Below are positions 5,413 through 10,392 of a stretch of DNA of 10,392 nucleotides, in pieces. Position 1 is the first letter of the stretch, and every line of letters begins with the position of its first letter. Both the position numbers and the translations under genes were made by a program. Source of the DNA: JAUSKF01 sp964355005 (GTDB taxonomy: Bacteria > Patescibacteriota > Minisyncoccia > UBA6257 > WO2-44-18); contig CAYHBX010000029.1 in NCBI GenBank assembly GCA_964355005.1, positions 1 to 10,392 of the forward strand. The letters run 5' to 3'. Below the pieces are notes generated by a model that was not told the DNA's origin, did not search any database, and was given only the letters and a program-made list of their open reading frames with translations.

Positions 5413-6894
5413 TCACTGCCTCGCTTGTTCCAGTTTTATATCTACGTTAACAACCGCAGCTTTAGAAAAATGTTCCGGCCGGGATTGAAACGGCGCGAAT
5501 CGGTCTTTCGCCGCGGTGAAGTAATATTCTCCCGGATTGATCAGAAAATTAAACCGCCCAAGCTGGTCAGTTACTTTCGTTCCTAATAACCAATTTTGCT
5601 TAATGTCATAAACCCGCACTACGGCCAACGCGACCGGCGCGGAATCAGACCGCGATAGCACCCGCCCATAAGAACGCAAATAAATTTTATGTAAGACAAT
5701 GCTTAGCGCTATCAAGAACACGTAAAGGCCGAGCAAAACAAAATTCAGGACGGAATAATTGAGCAAGACGGAAATTACCGCCGCCAGAGTTCCGAAAACT
5801 AAGATCAACGGATTTATTTTATCCAAAAAATAATTAAAAAGTTGCCAAAGCCGCATAAGACCACCGGCATAGTCGCTAAGAGTAGTCTTCAGGGCTTCCA
5901 TGGTTATTTCCAAATTCAGAACCTGATCCGGCCCGATAACGGAAAAAGGCGCGGTCTCTTTTTCTCCAAATCCTTCCCTGTCAACACGGATCAGATATTC
6001 TCCGGGTACCGCCAGAAATTCAAACCTCCCGTCTTTGTCGGTTATCTGCGTTTCTTTTACCCGGCGGAAGCCGGTGTCCAACAATTTCACGAATGCTCCC
6101 TCAACGGGACGTCCGGTTAAATGATTAAGCACCCGCCCCCAGGGTTTCTTTTTCCGGAAACGCACCAAACCAAAACCCACATAACTCAACAGCCGGGAAA
6201 TACCGGCGGCAAAGTTGGCGCTGGCGGAATATAAAGTGGAAAATACCGACACTACTCCCACCGCTCCCAAACCGGCCGCCACCGGCAAGCTGATCGTTTC
6301 CGCCCTGCGGACAACCTGCTCGCTAATACCGATATCTTTGGCTAGGTCGGCCACGAAAGTATCCGCCCGCTGTTCCTCCGGGATAGCGCCGATCTGTTTC
6401 GGCAAAGATGCTAATCCAGCAGCCGGAATTTTGAAAACTAGAATGATCGGACGCAAATCGGCGCTAAAGGGCCTGGAGACTTGATCCCAAAATCCGGTGG
6501 TTTTCCCGGTGATAGTGTAAGCGCCGGCGGGAGCGGAAAGAGTAATATTGATCGGCTTAGATTCTCCGGGAGCAAAAACCCCCAGATCAACTGATAGCTG
6601 GCGGCTAACCGCGTCCCATTTGACCGAACGTCCATAATCCCCCGGAATAAATCCGGTCGGAATATTAAATACTGCCCTCACCTGCGACATCGGGCCGTCA
6701 GGATTGACGATGGTCAGAGAAAGCACCTGCGAACTCAAATTCTGCGCCAGCGCCATAGGCGCTACGACTAACAACAAACAACTAACGACAATCACCGTGA
6801 CTAACGACTGACGAAGCCGACGCCAGGAGTCGGCTCTCCGACCGATAGCGTCGGAGCTAACGACGAACGGCTTGATTCGTAATTCTTTATTCAT
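5413..6894 (-). CDS. Membrane protein with two carboxypeptidase-regulatory-like domains
   Basis: This 493-residue protein is complete. Residues 1-50 form a long signal peptide: a basic n-region with Arg pairs, a hydrophobic core at 31-46, and Ala-Leu-Ala before Gln51. Residues 51-155 are beta-rich and Ig-like. Residues 156-200 are charged and helical. A first membrane segment spans about 202-224 or slightly later and is followed by RFRKKK (245-250), a strong inside signal. Residues 251-335 match the carboxypeptidase-regulatory-like (transthyretin-like beta-sandwich) type: GRVLNHLTGRPVEGAFVKL, then TDKDGRFEFLAVPGEYLIRV. Two membrane spans follow (about 362-380 and 383-402). A second domain of the same type (409-487) has VTDQLGRFNFLINPGEYYF. 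By charge, both beta-sandwich domains would face the cytoplasm, which is unusual for this fold. It lies 29 bp downstream of xer and may be cotranscribed. The start codon sits in a 7-bp repeat array, and codons 13-27 encode two perfect hairpins. Function is unknown; an envelope scaffold is an inference. Confidence 0.85.
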   Translation of the reverse strand: MNKELRIKPFVVSSDAIGRRADSWRRLRQSLVTVIVVSCLLLVVAPMALAQNLSSQVLSLTIVNPDGPMSQVRAVFNIPTGFIPGDYGRSVKWDAVSRQLSVDLGVFAPGESKPINITLSAPAGAYTITGKTTGFWDQVSRPFSADLRPIILVFKIPAAGLASLPKQIGAIPEEQRADTFVADLAKDIGISEQVVRRAETISLPVAAGLGAVGVVSVFSTLYSASANFAAGISRLLSYVGFGLVRFRKKKPWGRVLNHLTGRPVEGAFVKLLDTGFRRVKETQITDKDGRFEFLAVPGEYLIRVDREGFGEKETAPFSVIGPDQVLNLEITMEALKTTLSDYAGGLMRLWQLFNYFLDKINPLILVFGTLAAVISVLLNYSVLNFVLLGLYVFLIALSIVLHKIYLRSYGRVLSRSDSAPVALAVVRVYDIKQNWLLGTKVTDQLGRFNFLINPGEYYFTAAKDRFAPFQSRPEHFSKAAVVNVDIKLEQARQ

Positions 6895-6913
6895 AATTCA
6901 TGCTTCTTAATTC
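6762..6913. repeat. Heptamer repeat mosaic over start codon and signal peptide
   Basis: On the plus strand, four 7-nt units with consensus YWACRAC run through 6762-6789, and another TAACGAC lies at 6802-6808. A further block of eight contiguous units runs through 6858-6913: first TAACGAC and GAACGGC, then six units mostly of the form NNNATTC. Between them lie two 21-nt hairpins (6815-6856). From 6802 to 6913 everything stays in one 7-bp register, equal to 16 units. On the minus strand these read GTCGTTA and GAATNAN. The ATG of the 5413-6894 gene is formed across a unit junction at 6894-6892. Confidence 0.75.
6815..6856. repeat. Two abutting perfect hairpins, 7-7-7 geometry
   Basis: Hairpin 1 has stem AGCCGAC (6815-6821), a 7-nt loop, and GTCGGCT (6829-6835). 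Hairpin 2 has stem CTCCGAC (6836-6842), a 7-nt loop, and GTCGGAG (6850-6856). The two abut with no spacer and share the CCGAC/GTCGG core. They lie in codons 13-27 of the minus-strand gene and encode Arg-rich n-region residues of the signal peptide. Confidence 0.9.
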
Positions 6914-6919
6914 ATTCTA
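6914..6919 (-). promoter_or_regulatory. Possible -10 box TAGAAT for the 5413-6894 gene
   Basis: TAGAAT (5 of 6 matches to TATAAT) sits in the 29-bp gap after xer and 19 nt before the ATG at 6894. It would leave a leader of about 12 nt. I see no convincing -35. Readthrough from xer is an alternative. Confidence 0.3.
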
Positions 6920-6923
6920 GCAT

Positions 6924-7814
6924 CTAGTCTGTGCGCTGTTTTCCGTGAAACTCCTTGTGGATATCTTTGAGATGCTTATTGGTAATGTGGGTGTAGATCT
7001 GCGTAGTGGAAATATTGGCGTGCCCCAGAAATTCCTGCACCGAACGGATATCTGCTCCGTTCATCAAAAGTTCGGTAGCAAAAAGATGACGCAGACCATG
7101 AGGGGTCAGCCGGCGGGTAATTCCGGCCTTGCGGGCATAAAAACTGACCAATCGCTGAACCGCGCGTGGCGAGATTGGCCCGATCACTTTTCCTTTTTTA
7201 TCTAAACTCACGAACAACTTATCAATAGTATCCGGGCGCTTGTCTAAATATTTTTTCAGAGCTTCTTGGGCGGTAGTGGAAACGAAAACCAACCGAAGCT
7301 TGTCGCCTTTGCCACGAACGGTCAGTTCCCCGCGGTCAAAATTCAAATATCGGTCCAACTTGCACAACTCGGAAAGCCGGAGGCCGGTAGAAAATAAAAG
7401 TTCCAAAACCGCTTTGTCGCGGAAGGCTCGCAAATGATCCCCGTCAGGGGCCGCCAGTAAACGATTCAAGTCATCCATTTCCACCAGCTCAATTTGCCTC
7501 TGCTGAATTTTCGGCAACTCTATTTTATCGGGCGCCACCACATCAAAATCTTTTTTGATCAGATATTTTAAGAAGTTGCGGATCGCGATCACGTAATAAG
7601 CTTGAGTGACTTTTTTAATTCCCTCTCGGCGCGCCAACGCCAGCCGAAAATTTTTTATACTTTCCGTAGTAATATCGTCAATTGATCCGATCTTTTCGGA
7701 GTCAAAAAAAGCCCGCAGATACCGCTCATAATTTTCCCGTGTCTTCGGCGAGCGATTCTTCTCAATTTCCAGATAATCCAGATAATCCTTTAAAAGCTTG
7801 TCAACTTCAGCCAT
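6924..7814 (-). CDS. xerD: Xer-type tyrosine recombinase
   Basis: This 296-residue protein has the normal XerC/XerD length. Residues 5-85 form the N-terminal SAM-like core-binding domain (phage integrase N-terminal type; LLKDYLDYLEIEKNRSPKT). Residues 110-290 are the catalytic domain. All six active-site residues are visible: Arg146 (TGLRLSEL), Lys169 (VRGKGDK), His239 and Arg242 (LTPHGLRH), His265 (LGHANISTTQ) and nucleophile Tyr274 (IYTH). By family knowledge such enzymes resolve chromosome dimers at dif with FtsK. Whether it is the host Xer or an element integrase cannot be settled from sequence alone, but no phage or plasmid genes surround it. The XerC/XerD choice is uncertain, since only one copy is in view. 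A TATAAT box ends 6 nt before the ATG, suggesting a leaderless mRNA. The membrane protein gene follows after 29 bp. The unit is divergent from infB. Confidence 0.92.
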   Translation of the reverse strand: MAEVDKLLKDYLDYLEIEKNRSPKTRENYERYLRAFFDSEKIGSIDDITTESIKNFRLALARREGIKKVTQAYYVIAIRNFLKYLIKKDFDVVAPDKIELPKIQQRQIELVEMDDLNRLLAAPDGDHLRAFRDKAVLELLFSTGLRLSELCKLDRYLNFDRGELTVRGKGDKLRLVFVSTTAQEALKKYLDKRPDTIDKLFVSLDKKGKVIGPISPRAVQRLVSFYARKAGITRRLTPHGLRHLFATELLMNGADIRSVQEFLGHANISTTQIYTHITNKHLKDIHKEFHGKQRTD

Positions 7815-7820
7815 AACTTA

Positions 7821-7826
7821 ATTATA
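7821..7826 (-). promoter_or_regulatory. xer -10 box TATAAT, leaderless spacing
   Basis: A perfect TATAAT on the minus strand (7826 to 7821) ends 6 nt before the ATG at 7814. No -35 close to TTGACA is visible at 16-18 nt spacing. No Shine-Dalgarno sequence fits in the 6-nt gap. Confidence 0.65.
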
Positions 7827-7856
7827 GCGAATGACGTGTCGCAAAACGTGATTTAA

Positions 7857-7885
7857 TTGCAAAAAATGAAATTTTTTGATATAAT
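7857..7885 (+). promoter_or_regulatory. infB promoter, strong, leaderless
   Basis: TTGCAA (-35, 7857-7862; 4 of 6 matches), a 17-nt spacer and a perfect TATAAT (7880-7885) are preceded by TG at 7877-7878, which makes an extended -10. The ATG at 7892 follows after 6 nt, where transcription should start. This argues against the in-frame TTG at 7886, which would lie upstream of the transcript. Confidence 0.75.
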
Positions 7886-7891
7886 TTGGGA

Positions 7892-9310
7892 ATGCAAAAG
7901 AGACCACCGATAGTCGTAATAATGGGGAGCGTAGACCACGGCAAGACCACGCTGTTGGACTACATCCGCAAAGCCAATGTCGCCGCCAAAGAGGCCGGCG
8001 GTATTACTCAATCCGTTGGCGCTTATGAAATAGCCCATAGCGGCCAAAAAATAACTTTCATAGATACTCCCGGTCATGAGGCGTTTTCCAAAATGAAATC
8101 CCGCGGCGCCAATATCGCCGACGTCGCCATTCTGGTAGTTGCCTCTGACGACAGCGTCCAACCGCAAACTAAAGCCGCCATCAAGATCATTCAGGAATCC
8201 AAAACCCCGATGATCGTCGCTATCAACAAAATAGATAAAGTTCCGGAAACCGAAAGGGTCAAAAACGACCTAATGCAGGCCGGGGTTTTGTTAGAGGGAT
8301 ACGGTGGCAACATTACCAACCAGGCCACCTCCGCCAAAACCGGTGAAGGAGTTAACGAATTACTTGACCTAATTTTACTTACCGCTGATATGGAAAACCT
8401 GGAATATGATCCCGCCGCTCCCGCCAAAGGACTGGTGCTGGAATCAAAACTGGATCGCCGCCGGGGAAACATAGCGACCCTGATAGTAAAAGACGGGGCG
8501 TTGAAAATGGGTGATGAAATTTCCGCCGGCGCGCACACCGGAAAAGTCCGGATGCTAGAAAATTTCCTCGGTGAAAAAGTGGAATCGTTGGAGCCGTCCG
8601 CCCCGGCGATCGTTGTCGGTTTTGAAACTCTGCCGCATGCCGGAATGGAATTTTATGTAGGCGCTCACCTGATCGTCGGCGAAAAGAAAACCGTGACCGC
8701 TCCGAAAACCGCGCAAACCAAAAGGCAGGCAGCAGGCAATATCCAGCTGATCCTAAAAGCGGACGTCTCCGGCTCTCTGGAAGCGCTATCAGAGGTCGTT
8801 AAAAATTTACCCCATAAACTGGACCAAAGAATTGAGATCATTGACGAGAGCGTGGGAGACATTACTGATGGCGACGTAAAACATGCCATGTCCACCAAAG
8901 CGATCATTGTCGGCTTCCGCACCCGCACCATTCCCGCCGCCGTCACCATCGCCCGGGCTAATGGCGTCAAGATTGTGGAATCCGAGGTTATTTATGATCT
9001 GACCAAGGCCATCGGAGAGACCCTGGCCTCTCTCGCGCAAAAGAATGCCAAAGGAAAACTGGAGATCCTGGCTGTTTTCAGCAAAAAAGGGACCAAGCAG
9101 GTCATCGGCGGAAAAGTTACAGAAGGGCAGATCGTCAACAACTCGGCTTTGGAAGTAGACCGCGGAGACGCTCTATTGGGCACGGGAAAGATCATCAACC
9201 TTCAGCAAGCCAAAAAGGACGTAAAAACCGTGGAAGCCGGATTGGAATGCGGTTTGATATTTGATTGCCAACAGGAAATTAAAGTTGGAGATATGCTGAT
9301 CGCTCGATAA
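7892..9310 (+). CDS. infB: Translation initiation factor IF-2, short form
   Basis: IF-2 is the GTPase that brings fMet-tRNA to the 30S subunit and promotes 50S joining. From the ATG at 7892 it has 472 residues and begins directly at the G domain; the long N-terminal region of E. coli-type IF-2 is absent. G motifs: P-loop GSVDHGKT (12-19), switch I region GGITQ (36-40), DTPGHEAF with catalytic His62 (58-65), NKID (112-115) and SAK (147-149). Domain II covers about 178-265 (DRRRGNIATLIVKDG). A charged linker is followed by domain III (about 283-365). The C-terminal tRNA-binding domain covers about 385-472 (FSKKGTKQVIGGKV, then GLECGL and VGDML). The usual P-loop Gly-His-Val-Asp reads Gly-Ser-Val-Asp here. 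An in-frame TTG at 7886 could add two residues, but the promoter position favours the ATG. rbfA follows 22 bp later; nusA, often upstream, is not present. Confidence 0.96.
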   Translation: MQKRPPIVVIMGSVDHGKTTLLDYIRKANVAAKEAGGITQSVGAYEIAHSGQKITFIDTPGHEAFSKMKSRGANIADVAILVVASDDSVQPQTKAAIKIIQESKTPMIVAINKIDKVPETERVKNDLMQAGVLLEGYGGNITNQATSAKTGEGVNELLDLILLTADMENLEYDPAAPAKGLVLESKLDRRRGNIATLIVKDGALKMGDEISAGAHTGKVRMLENFLGEKVESLEPSAPAIVVGFETLPHAGMEFYVGAHLIVGEKKTVTAPKTAQTKRQAAGNIQLILKADVSGSLEALSEVVKNLPHKLDQRIEIIDESVGDITDGDVKHAMSTKAIIVGFRTRTIPAAVTIARANGVKIVESEVIYDLTKAIGETLASLAQKNAKGKLEILAVFSKKGTKQVIGGKVTEGQIVNNSALEVDRGDALLGTGKIINLQQAKKDVKTVEAGLECGLIFDCQQEIKVGDMLIAR

Positions 9311-9332
9311 ACTCTAAGCACTGGTAACTAAA

Positions 9333-9671
9333 ATGAAAAACTATCGTCCCGAACGGATCAGCGACCTGATAATAGAGGAACTTGGAAAATTACTGCTAAA
9401 GGAAATTGAGGTTCCGGGAACTCTGATAACCATCACCGACGTAGACGTCATTAAAGATCTCCGAAATGCCACCGTCAAAGTCAGCGTCTACCCTACGGAA
9501 AATTCGGAAAAGGTTTTCAAAATACTCCAAAAAAAGCAGGGAGAATTCCAGTTTTTGCTCGGCAGAAAAATGAATATCCGCCCGATGCCACAAATCCGCT
9601 TCATCATAGATTACGGGCAAGAAAAAGCGGCGCAGGTTGAAAAAAGACTGCTGGAAAGCGAAGAAAAATAG
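9333..9671 (+). CDS. rbfA: Ribosome-binding factor A
   Basis: RbfA binds the immature 30S subunit and assists 16S rRNA 5'-end processing and late maturation. At 112 residues it is at the compact end of the family. The RbfA pattern is clear: an N-terminal helix, RPERISDLIIEELGKLL (5-21); TLITITDVDVIKDLRNATVKVSVYP (30-54), typical of the KH-like core; a helix at 58-77 ending in GEFQFLLGRKM; and the strand RPMPQIRFIIDYG (83-95) followed by a charged helix. It lies 22 bp after infB on the same strand with no promoter or clear Shine-Dalgarno site between them, so the two are likely cotranscribed, as in many bacteria. truB, a frequent next gene, is absent; a terminator follows 22 bp after the stop. 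Confidence 0.93.
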   Translation: MKNYRPERISDLIIEELGKLLLKEIEVPGTLITITDVDVIKDLRNATVKVSVYPTENSEKVFKILQKKQGEFQFLLGRKMNIRPMPQIRFIIDYGQEKAAQVEKRLLESEEK

Positions 9672-9693
9672 TTCGGCTCGCTCACTATAATCT

Positions 9694-9719
9694 AAAACCT
9701 CCCCGATCGGAGGGATTTT
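9694..9719. terminator. Bidirectional intrinsic terminator
   Basis: CCTCC (9698-9702), a 6-nt loop and GGAGG (9709-9713) form a 5-bp stem. AAAA precedes it (9694-9697) and TTTT follows it (9716-9719), so it can work on either strand. It lies between the convergent rbfA and the 9730-10233 gene, which is where such a structure is expected. The U-run is short, so efficiency is uncertain. Confidence 0.7.
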
Positions 9720-9729
9720 CGTTGATGGG

Positions 9730-10233
9730 CTATTCTTCTCTTTCCAACTCCCGCTTTACCGTCAAAAGCGCGTTTATGTAAGTTTTAGTGATACGTTTAC
9801 CAATTAATACCTTCTTTTCTTCCAAAGTTAAATCCTCTGCCTTCTTACCTTCTGGTATTTCTGTTTTCGGCGGAATTGGCTCAAACCACATCTCTTTTTC
9901 AAAGGAACTAGGTGTTCCATGATTATCGAGTTCGCCCTGCGAGCCCACAAATGCCTGCACCGTAAATCCTCGTCGACCAGCTTTCATGTATACATTAACA
10001 ACGGCCTTTTTCCCATTTTTTGCCTCCATGAAATAAGTATGTGAATACCTCGCAGCTTCCATGCCAACCTCGTCGAGCATTTCCGCTGTTTCCTTAGAAT
10101 CAAAATTTTCTTCAAAGATAAACTCCGCAGCGCGATCCCAAGAAGCGTTCTCTTCCTCTGGCGTCATCATCTCTTCGGCTTTTTTAACTTCCTCCGGCGA
10201 TGGCACGTATCCCCCTTCTGGTGACTTTGGCAT
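9730..10233 (-). CDS. Acidic cytoplasmic protein, unknown function
   Basis: This 167-residue protein matches no family I recognise. It has no signal peptide, membrane segment or Cys. The N-terminal 30 residues are acidic and probably disordered (PSPEEVKKAEEMMTPEEE). Residues 32-68 look helical (DRAAEFIFEENF and following). Residues 75-97 look like two beta strands (KKAVVNVYMK, then GFTVQAFVG). A Pro-rich stretch at 117-130 leads to a charged C-terminal helix (137-167) that ends in Glu residues. It is convergent with rbfA and shares its terminator. Its upstream region is very AT-rich with no Shine-Dalgarno site near the ATG. The coding reality is supported by a clean domain-like pattern and by its fit between the terminator and the non-coding stretch, not by homology. 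Confidence 0.7.
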   Translation of the reverse strand: MPKSPEGGYVPSPEEVKKAEEMMTPEEENASWDRAAEFIFEENFDSKETAEMLDEVGMEAARYSHTYFMEAKNGKKAVVNVYMKAGRRGFTVQAFVGSQGELDNHGTPSSFEKEMWFEPIPPKTEIPEGKKAEDLTLEEKKVLIGKRITKTYINALLTVKRELEREE

Positions 10234-10392
10234 TTTTAAAATTTAAATTATTTTTTTATTTATATTTCGACATCCTTATTATCGCCCCCCCCCGCAACCG
10301 AAGCCAAGTATCGGTCTCTAAACTAAAAAAAGCCCCTGGGGTCTGTCTTTTGTTTTGGTGGTTAACTGAAATTAAAACAAATAAAAATGAAA
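10234..10392. other. Non-coding end of window: AT-rich leader, C9 run, weak hairpin
   Basis: No gene is visible in these 159 bp. 10234-10264 is almost pure A/T and holds TATAAA on the minus strand (10264 to 10259), a possible -10 for the 9730-10233 gene. GATAAT (10283 to 10278) is a second candidate. A run of nine C occupies 10285-10293. At 10325-10342, seven A and GCCCCTGGGGT read on the minus strand as a CCC/GGG stem with a 3-nt loop followed by U7. That would be a weak terminator for a minus-strand gene beyond the right edge. Confidence 0.45.

Noticed and set aside
6762..6913. CRISPR-like or VNTR array
   Set aside because: The units are only 7 bp, contiguous and degenerate, with no unique spacers. 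CRISPR is excluded and no cas gene is present.
7815..7885. A dif site beside the xer gene
   Set aside because: I looked for two 11-bp half-sites with dyad symmetry around a 6-bp centre and found none. The interval is accounted for by two divergent promoters.
7886..7891. TTG at 7886 as the infB start
   Set aside because: It immediately follows the TATAAT box (7880-7885), so it would lie upstream of the expected transcript. The ATG at 7892 fits the promoter and loses only two residues.
9686..9691. TATAAT just after rbfA as a promoter
   Set aside because: No gene follows on the plus strand before the terminator at 9694-9719. It is probably chance in AT-rich sequence.

Overview
The window looks like chromosome from a Patescibacteria/CPR-type bacterium, most likely Parcubacteria-like. 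This is an inference from compact gene packing, an IF-2 with almost nothing ahead of its G domain, secreted GEVED/DFGDAPD-type proteins, near absence of Shine-Dalgarno sites, and -10 boxes placed so close to start codons that the mRNAs should be leaderless. No rRNA, tRNA, CRISPR array or transposase gene is visible, and no gene-free stretch exceeds 300 bases.

Layout. (1) 1-3716, minus strand: a three-gene cluster for the cell envelope, transcribed right to left. It runs from a single-pass membrane-anchored protein (2673-3716), to a proline-rich secreted protein carrying a DFGDAPD motif (1496-2701), to a secreted GEVED-domain protein that runs off the left edge (1-1492). The last one is not obvious as an ORF because its stop lies outside the window. 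(2) 3775-5304, plus strand: a complete cofactor-independent phosphoglycerate mutase (gpmI), divergent from the envelope cluster. (3) 5312-5399: an 88-bp REP/MITE-like imperfect inverted repeat with a cUUCGg hairpin, between convergent genes. (4) 5413-7814, minus strand: a Xer-type tyrosine recombinase followed by a membrane protein with two carboxypeptidase-regulatory-like domains. (5) 7892-9671, plus strand: infB then rbfA, a 30S initiation and maturation pair. (6) 9694-9719: a bidirectional terminator, then an unrecognised acidic protein on the minus strand (9730-10233) and 159 bp of non-coding sequence.

The housekeeping genes (gpmI, xer, infB, rbfA) look intact and ordinary. Two things stand out. 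First, degenerate tandem repeats with a 7-bp period occur at three gene starts: inside the signal-peptide codons of the GEVED gene, between the divergent envelope-cluster and gpmI promoters, and across the start codon and signal peptide of the 5413-6894 gene. In the last case they surround two back-to-back hairpins, each with a 7-bp stem, 7-nt loop and 7-bp stem. Because 7 is not a multiple of 3, unit gain or loss inside coding sequence would switch the reading frame. Second, four genes have a TATAAT-like box ending exactly 6 or 7 nt before the ATG, a consistent leaderless design.
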